Positions 22,824-32,592 of a stretch of DNA of 52,015 nucleotides are shown piece by piece. The stretch's first letter is position 1; each line of letters begins with the position of its first letter. The stretch is from an uncultured Verrucomicrobiota bacterium (GTDB lineage Bacteria > Verrucomicrobiota > Verrucomicrobiia > Limisphaerales > CAIMTB01): positions 1 to 52,015 of the forward strand of contig CAIMTB010000629.1 of assembly GCA_903844265.1 (NCBI GenBank). The letters run 5' to 3'. A program made the position numbers and the translations under genes. Under the pieces are notes generated by a model. That model was not told where the DNA came from and searched no databases. It saw only the letters and a list, made by a program, of their open reading frames with translations.

Positions 22824-24083
22824 TCAGGAACCTGCCACCGGCACCTTCGACTTCTCCGCAGCGCGCTGCTCCACGCCCGGGGCCGCCGCCCGTGTCACCC
22901 GCTGACCCGCCTGCAATCCGCCCGGGACAAGGACCACCGTCTCCCCGGCCTTGAGCCCGGAAACAACCTCGACCCAACCGCTCCCGCGATCCCCCACCGC
23001 GATCCGTTTCTCCACCGCGACACCGTCCGCCACCATGAAAACCTTCTCAATCCCGGCGAACGTGACCAACGCCTCAGCCGGCACCGTCACCACCTCGGTC
23101 TCGGGCAGGGTCACAATCTGGACGCGCGCGAATGAACCGGGCCGAAGCCGACCTTGGGACGGGACGTCCGCCTCGACCACAAGGGTCCGGCTCCCCTGTA
23201 CAATCGCAGGGCTCAATCGTCGTACCTCGCCTGAGTAGACGTTGGTATCCCCCTCGACCACCACCCTGACAGCCTGCCCTGACTTGATCTTGATCGCGTC
23301 GCGCTCCGACACCTCCATGCGAAGGCGCAGCGGCTCGGTCCGCACCAGCACCACCACGGGCGCGCCCACCGCAAGGTACTCACCGACACTCGCCCGACGC
23401 TCCTGCACCGCCCCGTCAAACGGCGCGAGGATGTAGGTGTCGGAGAGCTGCTGCCGCGCCATCTCGAATTCGGCGCGCTTCTGCTGGAGCTGCGCAACGC
23501 GGATCCGCGCCTCCTCCAACGCCTCGTCATGCCGGCTGACCCCGACCTTGAACGTCGCACTCGCAGTCTCGAGTTCCGACGCCGAAAGAATCCCCTGCTT
23601 CGACAAAGCCTGTATCCGGTCCCGGTTCGCCCGCGCCTCATCGAGCACCGCCCGCGCCTCCTTCACTGCCGGGGAATCCTCGACCTTCACCTGGTCGTCG
23701 TCCCCCTCCAGCGGCAATCCCACCCGCGCCCGCGCCTGTCCCAACGCAGCCTCGGACTGCTTCAGCCGCAGATCGTAATCCACCGCGTCCACCCGCGCCA
23801 CGAGGTCCCCTTCACGGATACGGCTTCCCAGGTCCACCACGATGGATCCCAACCGACCCGGCACCTTCACCGCCACCGGGGTCTGGTCCAGCGGAAGCAA
23901 CGAACCCGAGGTCGCAATGGCCCTCTCGATCCGGCGCGACTCCGACACCGCCACCCGGAACGTCCCCCCATCGACAACCCCAGCCGCCTTTCCCGCGTCA
24001 GGCTTCGCAGCCTCCGGCCCGCGGGAACAACCCGCCCACGACGCGACGAGCGCGACGACGAGAATTCGCAGGGAGGGTGGCAT
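22824..24083 (-). CDS. RND efflux periplasmic adaptor (membrane fusion protein)
   Basis: Lipobox-like VASWAGCSRG; VKVPGRLGSIVVDLGSRIREGDLVARVD; DTYILAPFDGAVQERRASVGEYL. Confidence 0.93.
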   Translation of the reverse strand: MPPSLRILVVALVASWAGCSRGPEAAKPDAGKAAGVVDGGTFRVAVSESRRIERAIATSGSLLPLDQTPVAVKVPGRLGSIVVDLGSRIREGDLVARVDAVDYDLRLKQSEAALGQARARVGLPLEGDDDQVKVEDSPAVKEARAVLDEARANRDRIQALSKQGILSASELETASATFKVGVSRHDEALEEARIRVAQLQQKRAEFEMARQQLSDTYILAPFDGAVQERRASVGEYLAVGAPVVVLVRTEPLRLRMEVSERDAIKIKSGQAVRVVVEGDTNVYSGEVRRLSPAIVQGSRTLVVEADVPSQGRLRPGSFARVQIVTLPETEVVTVPAEALVTFAGIEKVFMVADGVAVEKRIAVGDRGSGWVEVVSGLKAGETVVLVPGGLQAGQRVTRAAAPGVEQRAAEKSKVPVAGS

Positions 24084-24144
24084 GGACCCGCGGAGTATGG
24101 AGAACCGGTCCGCCGGGCCAAGACGGGAATCGCAAAGATCCGGC

Positions 24145-26610
24145 TCAGTCCCCGACCACCGGCGGCCAGGCCGCCCCGAGGCTGAGGTTGGTATAGGAAC
24201 CGCTCGCGGTGTTCACAAGTTCCACCGCCTTCACAAGGTAGGCCGCGTTCACCGGCGGATCGCGATCCGTGAACTCGCGCGCCACCAACGGAACCGCCGT
24301 CAGCCTCCCGAACGGCCCCATGGGCCCCGACGCCGATCGATAGACAAACCATCCGCGCCCCACGGCCCCACCCCCATCCTGCCAACCCAACCGCAACCCA
24401 TTCTCCAAGACCCGCACCTGAACGTTCGTGGGCGGCGCAGAAGGATGAAGACGCAAGGTCGGGTCGCCGAGAATGGTGAGCGTCCGGGTCGTCCCACGAT
24501 TGATGTTCTCCCACTGGAGCACCTCGTTCGCCGTCTCCAACTGCGCGTCGGAAAGAGTCCCGCCGCGGGCCAGCGCGTCGAATCTCCACTCGGTCTTTCG
24601 CACCCAGAAAGCCGCAAGCCCGTACTCCTTCGACGCCACGATGGAACGTAGAAGGTTGTTCTCACCCAGCGCCCAGTCCCCAAACCACGAACCCATCAAC
24701 ATCGAAAACCATACCCGCGGCATCCTCTCACCCGACGCGATCTGCGCCGAGGTCACCATGGTCGGACTGCCATTCCGAACCCGATCGATGTGACCCGCCG
24801 CCCCCTGAAAACCCCACACCGCCGAATCTCCCGGCGGGATCTCAAACAGGTCGCCCTGGAAAAGATCGGCCGCCGCATAACCAAAAAGATGGCTCCCGGT
24901 CCGATAGGCGCTCGGCAACATCTCGTAATCCGTGCCGGACTCGAAATAGGCCCCGACAATCGCCCGCGACCGGGCCGGCAGCCGCCCCGCCCGCTGGCGA
25001 CCCGCCTTCGCGAAGTAGTTCCTCAGAAGTTCAACCTCCGCCGCCGCCCCCCGACCAAATGCCGGCAGATTCGCGAAATCCAGCCGCCCGAACCCCAACT
25101 CGATCTTTGTCTCACCCGCGGCATTCGGCCCCGCCCACTCGGTGTCGAACTTCCCGTCACCCGGAATGTTCCGCGTCTCCCGATAGGTCGGCAGCGAAAG
25201 ATAATCGGGGTACGGCAACTTGTCCGTCCAGACGCCGTCCATGTCTGCGTAATACTGGTCTGCAGGCCACGCCCCCCAATGATTGTCCCCGCGCCTCGTG
25301 TGAAGATCCTCGGCCCGCATCCCCGAATACGGGATGGCCACGTGGCCGATCAGATAGACGCAGCGCAGCGTCTTTGACGAGGACTCCCAGTCGCGCCGGA
25401 CGAGTTCGCGGATGGCGCCGATGGCAGGGGGATTGGCGCTCCATTCACGGTCGTCATGCCGCGGCACCCGATGCCGGAAAACCCGCCATCCATCCGCCAC
25501 AAGATCCCGCTCCAACCCCCGCAACTCCGCCGCGAGCCGGTCCGCCAACGTCTGGTCCACAAGCAGGACAACCCCCCCGCGATCCTCCCACGGAGGAAGC
25601 CGGACCCCGCCGCTGAGGGTGAGTTCACTCGGTTGCCCATTGGTCAGGACGCGATACTGGTAGAGCCTCCCCGGCTCGATCGAGACATCGCGATACGCCA
25701 TCAACCCCGTCCGCGCCGCAAGCCTGCTCCAGTTCGTCGAACCTGCGTCCGCACGTTCCAATTCCATCGGTGCTGAGGGACGACACCGCCACGACAGCTC
25801 AAGCCCTACCCCGTTCGTCATCGCGACGGCGCTCATCACGCGGCCGCGCTTGAGGGTTTCCACCCGTTCCAGCGGCGCGTCATGGATCTCGATTTCATCG
25901 AGCACTCCCCTCGCCGACGAGCCACCGCCAGGAGCCGAGCCGAGGACGAGTCCGCGGCGCATCGCCACCGGACCAGGCCCCGACACTTTTCCCGGCACAT
26001 CCGCCAACACCATCAGGTCGTCACAGTGGATCCTCACGCGGCCCGGAAAGACACTGACCCGGATCTCGCTCCACATCCCCTCGGCGAACGCAATGGGTCC
26101 GCTGCTCGACTCGAAAACATCCCGACCCACCGAACCCCAGGCGATCTGCAGACGCGTTCCGTCCGCGCTGACCGAAAGTTCCCACCATCCATCCTCAGGC
26201 TTCGCCGCCCGATCGCCGATCGACACCAATCGCGCCGTCTCGCCAGGCCCCTGTCCCGAACCCACACCACGCGGATTCCACCCCGGCCGATAATACAACC
26301 CCAGACTCATCGCGAGCGGATTGACCTGCCCCTGCCCTTTCGAACCCCGAGACGCCAGCGGACAAATCACGGGGCCCGAGCCCGGGCGAAACTCCACCCC
26401 TTTTCCCGACGCCCCCTCGACCCAGGCAGCCGCCCCGCGGGACCGCGGAAGCGTTCCGTCTTCCCCCGCGAAATCAGCGGTCTCGAAACGCCACGCCGCG
26501 AGAAGCCGGATGTCGGCCGCCGCATTCCAGCCACCCACGAGCCACCCCAACACCATCAGGGCCGCAAGGGTTGGCCCCCGAAACCCGGATGGACCACGAT
26601 TGCAACTCAT
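24145..26610 (-). CDS. Secreted protein: N-terminal LamG/concanavalin-like region plus gingipain (C25)-like domain, probably lacking the catalytic Cys
   Basis: Signal peptide; CVYLIGHVAIPYSG..WPADQYYADMDG, ELGFGRLDFANLP, GFQGAAGHIDRV, TRTLTILGDPTLRLHPSAPPTNV resemble C25 landmarks; starts with ATGA overlap to the upstream ABC gene. Confidence 0.65.
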   Translation of the reverse strand: MSCNRGPSGFRGPTLAALMVLGWLVGGWNAAADIRLLAAWRFETADFAGEDGTLPRSRGAAAWVEGASGKGVEFRPGSGPVICPLASRGSKGQGQVNPLAMSLGLYYRPGWNPRGVGSGQGPGETARLVSIGDRAAKPEDGWWELSVSADGTRLQIAWGSVGRDVFESSSGPIAFAEGMWSEIRVSVFPGRVRIHCDDLMVLADVPGKVSGPGPVAMRRGLVLGSAPGGGSSARGVLDEIEIHDAPLERVETLKRGRVMSAVAMTNGVGLELSWRCRPSAPMELERADAGSTNWSRLAARTGLMAYRDVSIEPGRLYQYRVLTNGQPSELTLSGGVRLPPWEDRGGVVLLVDQTLADRLAAELRGLERDLVADGWRVFRHRVPRHDDREWSANPPAIGAIRELVRRDWESSSKTLRCVYLIGHVAIPYSGMRAEDLHTRRGDNHWGAWPADQYYADMDGVWTDKLPYPDYLSLPTYRETRNIPGDGKFDTEWAGPNAAGETKIELGFGRLDFANLPAFGRGAAAEVELLRNYFAKAGRQRAGRLPARSRAIVGAYFESGTDYEMLPSAYRTGSHLFGYAAADLFQGDLFEIPPGDSAVWGFQGAAGHIDRVRNGSPTMVTSAQIASGERMPRVWFSMLMGSWFGDWALGENNLLRSIVASKEYGLAAFWVRKTEWRFDALARGGTLSDAQLETANEVLQWENINRGTTRTLTILGDPTLRLHPSAPPTNVQVRVLENGLRLGWQDGGGAVGRGWFVYRSASGPMGPFGRLTAVPLVAREFTDRDPPVNAAYLVKAVELVNTASGSYTNLSLGAAWPPVVGD

Positions 26611-28439
26611 ACCCCGAGACGCTCGAACCCCTCCTCGATGGTGGTGGTGTTCTGGATCCGCGCGAGCCGGGCATAGAGGCCGTCGGCCGCAACCAACTCT
26701 TCGTGCGTCCCCCGCTCCACGATCTCCCCGGCACGCAAGACCAGGATCTGGTCGGCGCGACGGATGGTGCTCAGACGATGCGCGATCACGAAGCTCGTGC
26801 GCCCCTGCATCAGACGCTCAAGCGCCTCCTGGATGAGGCGCTCGGTCTGCGTGTCGACACTGGCGGTCGCCTCGTCGAGGACCAGGATCGGCGCGTTCTT
26901 CAACAGCGCACGGGCGATGCTCACCCGCTGTTTCTCCCCCACGCTGAGTCTCACCCCACGTTCCCCCACCCGGCTGTCGTATCCCTCCCCAAGCGCCGCG
27001 ATGAAGTCGTGGCAATTCGCCGCCCTGGCCGCCGCGATCATCTCCGACTCCGTCGCCTCCAGACGTCCATACAGGATGTTTTCGCGGAGGGTCCCGTTGA
27101 ACAGGAACGGTTCCTGGCTGACAATGCTGATCCGCTGGCGCAAAGCCTCCAGCCCCACATCGCGAATGTCCTGCCCGTCGATCAGGATCCGCCCCGAAGT
27201 CGCCTCGTAAAACGCAGGGAGCAGGTTCACAAGCGTCGACTTGCCCGCACCCGTCGGCCCCACGAGCGCGATCATCTCGCCGGGACGCACATGCAGGCTG
27301 ACCTCCTTGAGCACCGTCCGACCCCCGGGATAACTGAACCCAACACCCTGGTAATCGAGCTCGCCGCGCACCGGTTCTCGAAGCCTGCCCTGCCGATCGG
27401 ACCTCTCCGCCGTGGCATCGAGGATGTCAAACACCCGCGCCGCCGCCGCGCGCGCCGACTGGAGCATCTGGTTCAGCCCGTGAAGCCGCCCGATGGGCTC
27501 ATAGAAAAACATCCCCGCATAGAGCATGAAGGCCACCAACTCACCCACCGCCATCTTGCCGTCCATCACCTGCGATCCTCCCACCCACAGCACCAACCCG
27601 ATGCCCAGCGACCCCGTGAATTGCATCGCCGGCCCATACCACGCCCACGCCCGCATCACGACCAGCGTTCCCTCGCGAAGATCGTCCGCCCGCGATGCAA
27701 AGCGCAGATCCTCGTGCCGCTCCTGCCCGAATGCCTTGATCTGACGAACGCCCTGGAGATTGTCCATGAGCAGGGAGTTCATCGCCGACGCCGCCTCGCG
27801 CTGCAGCCGATACCGGCGATGTGCCGTGCTCGTGTACCACAACGCCCCACCCACCAGGATCGGCAGCGGTATCAGCGCGACGCAACCGAGGAGCGAACTC
27901 GAGCTGAACATCACCACCAGCGACCCGATGATGCTCAGCAACGCCACCGTGCCCTGCTCCGTGCCGTCGATCAGCAGACGCTCGACGACGTTCACGTCCT
28001 CGATGACCCGGGTCATCAGGTCACCCGATGAACGAGGATCAAACCAGGCCACCGGCAACCGCTGCAGCCGCCCATACACCTCCCGGCGCATGTCGAAAAT
28101 CACGTTCTGCTCCAACCGGTTGTTCACCCGGACCCGGAGGCTGTTGAAAACCTCCCGCAGCAGGAACGCCCCAAGCAAAGTCAACGCCGCCGGCGCCAGG
28201 GCATCCCGTCGCCCCTGCACGATCACGTCGTCGATCAATACCCGCGTCAGCTTCGGATACAAGAAACCAAACCCCAGACCGAAGACAGCACACGCAATCG
28301 TCCCCACCGCCAGAAGACGATAAGGCTTCAGGTACACCGCAACCCGCCGGATCACCTCGGACACCGGCCGAGGCTGCGAACGGAACGTCGGATCCGTATG
28401 GGCGCCAAATCCTGGATGGTGCGACATCGACGTCATCAT
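26607..28439 (-). CDS. ABC transporter, fused permease/ATPase (MsbA-type exporter)
   Basis: Walker A GPTGAGKSTLVNLLP, signature LSVGEKQRVSIARALL, Walker B ILVLDEATASVD; six-TM N-terminus. Confidence 0.95.
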   Translation of the reverse strand: MMTSMSHHPGFGAHTDPTFRSQPRPVSEVIRRVAVYLKPYRLLAVGTIACAVFGLGFGFLYPKLTRVLIDDVIVQGRRDALAPAALTLLGAFLLREVFNSLRVRVNNRLEQNVIFDMRREVYGRLQRLPVAWFDPRSSGDLMTRVIEDVNVVERLLIDGTEQGTVALLSIIGSLVVMFSSSSLLGCVALIPLPILVGGALWYTSTAHRRYRLQREAASAMNSLLMDNLQGVRQIKAFGQERHEDLRFASRADDLREGTLVVMRAWAWYGPAMQFTGSLGIGLVLWVGGSQVMDGKMAVGELVAFMLYAGMFFYEPIGRLHGLNQMLQSARAAAARVFDILDATAERSDRQGRLREPVRGELDYQGVGFSYPGGRTVLKEVSLHVRPGEMIALVGPTGAGKSTLVNLLPAFYEATSGRILIDGQDIRDVGLEALRQRISIVSQEPFLFNGTLRENILYGRLEATESEMIAAARAANCHDFIAALGEGYDSRVGERGVRLSVGEKQRVSIARALLKNAPILVLDEATASVDTQTERLIQEALERLMQGRTSFVIAHRLSTIRRADQILVLRAGEIVERGTHEELVAADGLYARLARIQNTTTIEEGFERLGV

Positions 28440-28544
28440 CACCCACCGCCGCCGCCTTGTGGAGAACGGAGATGCACAACTCCGCACGCCCCAAGGGGCA
28501 TCCCGATCGGACGGAACGGCGCATGCCGTGCATCCACAGATTGA

Positions 28545-28644
28545 CGGGCGCGCACTCCGCTGCGCGCCGTCCTTCGCGGACGCACCAAGCCACGGCGGGC
28601 AAGGGACTGCCCGCCCTGCTACCACCGACAACTCGTGGATGCAC
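28545..28644 (+). repeat. Copy 3 of mosaic palindromic repeat (M1 + short M3), flanked by inverted GTGCATCCAC/GTGGATGCAC
   Basis: GGGCGCGCACTCCGCTGCGCGCCGTCCTTCGCGGACGCACCAAGCCACGGCGGGCAAGGGACTGCCCGCCC; outer arms at 28528-28537 and 28635-28644. Confidence 0.88.
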
Positions 28645-28711
28645 CTCGCCGCATGCCCCGAACAGAAATCGCTTCAACGCACACCGCCTCGGTTCCCATG
28701 ATCCGCTCGAA

Positions 28712-29488
28712 ATGTCCGACATCCTCAAGGACCTCAGCCTGCTCCTGCATCCCGTCGGGATCGGATGGATGGCCCTCATCGCGAGCGCCATCCTCTGCCT
28801 GCGGCGTCGCCGTGCCCTGGGGGCCTTCGTGTGCAGCCTCGCAGCCCTCGCCCTCTGGATCCTCGCACAACCGCCCCTCGTTCTCCCGGTCTACGGAACC
28901 CTCGAGGAACCTTGGATCCATTCCACCGTCGAACAGGCCCCCAATGCAGACGCCATCATCGTGCTCGGCGGCGGTTGGCGCACGTCGGTCCATGATTTCC
29001 GTCGGGTCGATTTCATGGAATCGATGGACCGTTTCTTCACGGGCTGCGAACTGGGACGCCTCGGCAAGGCGCCCGTGCTCGTCCTCGGCGGCGATCCCGT
29101 GACGCACGGCACCAATCAACCTCCTGACAGCGAGGGACTGCACCGATGGCTCCAGGACTGGGGACTCGCATCCCTGGAAGTTGTGTCGCTCGGCCCCGTG
29201 AAAACCACCCGGGACGAAGCGCTGGCCGCGGGGGAACTCGTCCGGAAACGCGGCTGGAAAAAGGTGCTCCTCGTCACCTCCGCCTTTCACATGCGCCGGG
29301 CTCTCGCCACGTTCACCAAGGAAGCCGTCCCCGTCCATCCGGTGGCGTGTGACTTCAAGTTCCTCCGGGGCGATGAAACCACACAGAAATGGCACTGGGC
29401 CCCCTCGGAGGAAGACCTCTTCCAGCTCGGACTATGGTGGCACGAGCAGGTGGGATGGTTCGTCTATCGGCTCCTCGGCCGGGCGTGA
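28712..29488 (+). CDS. YdcF-like (DUF218) family protein
   Basis: ADAIIVLGGGWRTS, APVLVLGGDP, TTRDEALAAGELVRKRGWKKVLLVTSAFHMRRAL. Confidence 0.88.
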   Translation: MSDILKDLSLLLHPVGIGWMALIASAILCLRRRRALGAFVCSLAALALWILAQPPLVLPVYGTLEEPWIHSTVEQAPNADAIIVLGGGWRTSVHDFRRVDFMESMDRFFTGCELGRLGKAPVLVLGGDPVTHGTNQPPDSEGLHRWLQDWGLASLEVVSLGPVKTTRDEALAAGELVRKRGWKKVLLVTSAFHMRRALATFTKEAVPVHPVACDFKFLRGDETTQKWHWAPSEEDLFQLGLWWHEQVGWFVYRLLGRA

Positions 29489-29525
29489 CAACCGTGCGTA
29501 ACAACCGGGAACCGCGCGGGATGTC

Positions 29526-30194
29526 TCAGCTCCCCTTCTCAGAGGCCCCGTCGATCTCCCGATTGAGGAAGGAAATCAGATACCGCAGCCGCGTCTCAAC
29601 ATCCACGGTCTCGAGGAGAACCTGCCGTTGTCGCGGATCCGAAAGCAGCGTGCAGGACACGAGATCCGCGAGAACACTCGCGTCGGTGATATCGCCCAGG
29701 GACCGGAGAATGTGACCCGCAGGATCGGCTGCAGCACCCGCTGCAGCGGCCGTTTCGCCAAGGAATTTCAAGGGCGCCGGAAGGCCCTGCTCGAAACGCA
29801 GCCCGACCAATTCACGGACCTTGAGCGTGAGCGCGCCCACCTTGTCGGAATCGGACGACGTGGATGTGAGTGTCTTGAGTGCATGAACCCTGTAGGGACG
29901 CCGGCGCATCACCCGGCCCAGGGAAACGCGCGCCACGCCCTGCAGGATCATGTTGGACGTCCCGTCAGGGTTCTCCACCGAGGCACGAATCAGCCCGATG
30001 CCTGCCACCGGGGACGGCGTCTCCACTTCGGCATCCGGGACCTGCATGGCCACGCAAAACATGCGGTGAGACGCCAGGGCGTCCTGCAGCATGCGACGAT
30101 ATCGGGGTTCAAAGATAAAGAGCGGGAGGATCGCGTGCGGAAAAAGATTCACGCTCGGCAGAATCATCACCCCCAAGCTCTTGGGCAGTTCCAT
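29526..30194 (-). CDS. Stand-alone LON substrate-binding domain protein
   Basis: LPSVNLFPHAILPLFIFEPRYRRMLQDAL...VAGIGLIRAS...LQGVARVSL. Confidence 0.88.
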   Translation of the reverse strand: MELPKSLGVMILPSVNLFPHAILPLFIFEPRYRRMLQDALASHRMFCVAMQVPDAEVETPSPVAGIGLIRASVENPDGTSNMILQGVARVSLGRVMRRRPYRVHALKTLTSTSSDSDKVGALTLKVRELVGLRFEQGLPAPLKFLGETAAAAGAAADPAGHILRSLGDITDASVLADLVSCTLLSDPRQRQVLLETVDVETRLRYLISFLNREIDGASEKGS

Positions 30195-30467
30195 CTGCCA
30201 TCGATCCTAGCGGGCGATCGCCCCTTGGCAAGCCGCCCCCCTGGCCCATGAGGCCCCGAGACCCCTTCCCGGCCCTCGTGGAAGGTGATTCACGGCCCCG
30301 AATCGGACCCGCCGCATCGCATCCGGGGAAACCAGAACGCCGCGAAAACAAAGTTTTTGGTGGCGCCCCGGAGTTCGTCTGTTATGGTCCCCGGCCCTCG
30401 CAATGGGAGCCTACGGGACCTTGCGGGACAGAAACACACAATCAGCAGAATCTCGGGAGTCGTCGAA

Positions 30468-31061
30468 GTGAGCTCCAAGAAAAGCACGACAAAGAGGACG
30501 GTGGCCCCGGGCCGGGGCAAAGTCGTGGGCACCACCACTGCAGCCGCCATTCTTGGCGGAGGTGGAACCACAGCCACCTCCAGGAGCGCGCCAAAAGCAC
30601 GCCCTACCGATCCCGAATGGGAACGGTATCGGGGCATCCTGTTGGACCTGCGCGAACAACTCGTCCGCCAAATGAACGGCCTCGCCAAGGAGTCCGCCGA
30701 GCAATTGCCCGGCTACTCCATGCACATGGCCGATTCGGGCACCGACAATTTTGACCGTGACTTCGCCCTCAGCCTGCTGTCGAGCGACCAGGACGCGATC
30801 TACGAGATCGATGAGGCGCTGAAGCGCATCGAACGCGGGAGCTACGGCACCTGCGAACTGACCAGCAAACCCATTCCCAAGGCCCGCCTCGACGCCATTC
30901 CGTGGGCCCGCTTCACCGTCGAAGCCCAGGCCCAGTTGGAACGTGAAGGCGCTCTCCGCCACCGTCGTCTGGGTTCCCTTGGCACTCTTGACGCTGGAGC
31001 CCCCGCGGAGATCGAAGAGGACGATGAGGTCGAGGAAAAGCCAGCGAAAGAGAAGGAATAG
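30468..31061 (+). CDS. DksA/TraR-like protein with degenerate zinc finger (only one of four Cys retained)
   Basis: EWERYRGILLDLREQL...DSGTDNFDRDFALSLLSSDQDAIYEIDEALKRIERGSYGTCELTSKPIPKARLDAIPWARFTVEAQAQLE aligns to the DksA/TraR C-terminal region; probable GTG start (VSSKKSTTKRT). Confidence 0.85.
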   Translation: MSSKKSTTKRTVAPGRGKVVGTTTAAAILGGGGTTATSRSAPKARPTDPEWERYRGILLDLREQLVRQMNGLAKESAEQLPGYSMHMADSGTDNFDRDFALSLLSSDQDAIYEIDEALKRIERGSYGTCELTSKPIPKARLDAIPWARFTVEAQAQLEREGALRHRRLGSLGTLDAGAPAEIEEDDEVEEKPAKEKE

Positions 31062-31064
31062 ATC

Positions 31065-31232
31065 ATGCCCCGCGAGATCGTGACCATCGAGTGCACGGAG
31101 GCGCGCAAACTTGGCAAGCCCCCGAGCCGGTACACCACCACCCGTAACAAGAAGCTCCAGACCGAAAAGGTCGAGCTGAGAAAATACAACAAGCATCTCC
31201 GCCGTCACACCCTCCACAGGGAGATCAAGTAG
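31065..31232 (+). CDS. rpmG: Ribosomal protein bL33 (55 aa, C- form; below the ORF-track length cutoff)
   Basis: [72 protein letters not shown]-type L33 signature; no CxxC pairs. Confidence 0.95.
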   Translation: MPREIVTIECTEARKLGKPPSRYTTTRNKKLQTEKVELRKYNKHLRRHTLHREIK

Positions 31233-31241
31233 ACCGATTGT

Positions 31242-31496
31242 ATGCCGCGCAAGACCCATCCCGACCGTGAACCCGGAACGCGTAGCCGTTCCTCGGAAGT
31301 GCGCACGCCCCGCCCGAAGCCGAAAATCGATTTCACCGTCGACGCCCTCGACTTCAAGAACGTCAACCTCCTTAGGCAGTTCGTCACGGAACAGGGACGC
31401 ATCCTGCCCCGGAAGTACACCGGGCTCCCGGCGCACTATCAGCGCCGACTGACGCTCGCCATCAAGCGCGCGCGCCAGATGCTCCTCATGAAGTAA
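31242..31496 (+). CDS. rpsR: Ribosomal protein bS18 (no Cys)
   Basis: [55 protein letters not shown]. Confidence 0.95.
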   Translation: MPRKTHPDREPGTRSRSSEVRTPRPKPKIDFTVDALDFKNVNLLRQFVTEQGRILPRKYTGLPAHYQRRLTLAIKRARQMLLMK

Positions 31497-31506
31497 CGCC
31501 CCCTAC

Positions 31507-31543
31507 GGCGCCTGCCACCGGTGTCACCGGCCCAGCAGGCGCC
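31507..31543 (+). terminator. Nested hairpin after rpsR, probable terminator
   Basis: GGCGCCTG (31507-31514) / CAGGCGCC (31536-31543) with inner CCGGTG-T-CACCGG; weak TTGTTAT tail. Confidence 0.6.
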
Positions 31544-31561
31544 TTGTTATGGCCATCCAGT

Positions 31562-31574
31562 GCAAATGATTTGC
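31562..31574. promoter_or_regulatory. Putative Zur/Fur-family operator at znuA
   Basis: Perfect palindrome GCAAAT-G-ATTTGC, resembling the core of Fur/Zur-type boxes (TGAAAATGATTTTCA-like); located at the start of znuA in an operon ending with a fur-family gene. Confidence 0.6.
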
Positions 31575-32582
31575 GTCTGGAACATCATCCGCCGGCCCGC
31601 TCCCTCCTTGGCCCTTGCCTTGGTCGCCGGGCTCCGGCTCTTCGTCGCATCGACCGTCGCCCTTTCAGCACGGTCCACCGCCGCCGCCGAAGCCCTGCGA
31701 CCACCTCGCATCCTAACCAGCTTCCTGCCGGTCTTCTCGATCGTCAGACAAATCGCGGGAGATCGCGCCTCCGTCGAGAACTGGCTCCCGCCCGGCATCG
31801 ATCCCCACGAGTTCCAATTCCAGCCGCGCGATCTCCGACGCCTTCGCGAGGCCGACCTTCTCGTGATTGCCGGGCTCGGGCTTGAGGGCTGGACTCTTTC
31901 CCAACTGCGATCCGCCGCCGCCAATCCCAGACTCCAACTCCTCGAGGCCTCCCGCGACCTCCCGGATTCCGTCCGCATCACAGCCACCCGCTCGCCTGGC
32001 GCAAAGCCCGACGCTCCAGGTTCCAAGGACCACGAACCCCCCGGACACGAGCACGGGACCTCGGGAACCAACCCCCATTTCTGGCTCGATCCTGTCCTCG
32101 TCTCCTACGCGGTCACCAATGTCCTGAATGCGCTGGTGCAATTGGACCCGGCCGGCAGAGAGGTCTACCTCCTCAATGCCAATGCCACGCTCGCCCGCCT
32201 CGAAGCACTCCATCGCGACTTCGTGAAGAGGCTCGACCCAGCCAAAGGGACGGCGTTCATCACCTACCACGACGCGTTCCCGTATCTCGCCCGCCGTTAC
32301 GGACTCAAGCTGGTTGGCGTGGTCGAGGAAAATGCCGCGGAAGAACCCTCACCCCGCGAACTCGCCGCATTGGCAGCCACGGTCCGCCGCGAGAAGGCAC
32401 GCGTCCTGTTCGTGGATGGTCAGCCCACACGCCTTGCCCGACGCCTCGCTGACGACCTCGGAATCAAGATCGTCACGATCGAAACACTCGAGATCGGCCC
32501 ACTCTCCGCTGACGCCTACGACGCGGGCATGCGCCGAAACCTCGCCACGCTCCAGGCGGCGCTCGTCCCAGCCTCCCCATGA
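31566..32582 (+). CDS. znuA: Zinc ABC transporter substrate-binding protein (ZnuA-like)
   Basis: RILTSFLPVFSIVRQIAGDRASVENWLPPGIDPHEFQFQPRDLRRLREADLLVIAGLGLE; His-rich loop KDHEPPGHEHG; TYHDAFPYLARRYGL. Exact start uncertain. Confidence 0.92.
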   Translation: MICVWNIIRRPAPSLALALVAGLRLFVASTVALSARSTAAAEALRPPRILTSFLPVFSIVRQIAGDRASVENWLPPGIDPHEFQFQPRDLRRLREADLLVIAGLGLEGWTLSQLRSAAANPRLQLLEASRDLPDSVRITATRSPGAKPDAPGSKDHEPPGHEHGTSGTNPHFWLDPVLVSYAVTNVLNALVQLDPAGREVYLLNANATLARLEALHRDFVKRLDPAKGTAFITYHDAFPYLARRYGLKLVGVVEENAAEEPSPRELAALAATVRREKARVLFVDGQPTRLARRLADDLGIKIVTIETLEIGPLSADAYDAGMRRNLATLQAALVPASP

Positions 32583-32592
32583 ACCGAGTCGA

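Noticed and set aside
31521-31565. Track start of znuA at GTG 31521
   Set aside because: Lies inside the hairpin after rpsR and upstream of the Zur-like palindrome; 31566 or a later codon is more plausible.
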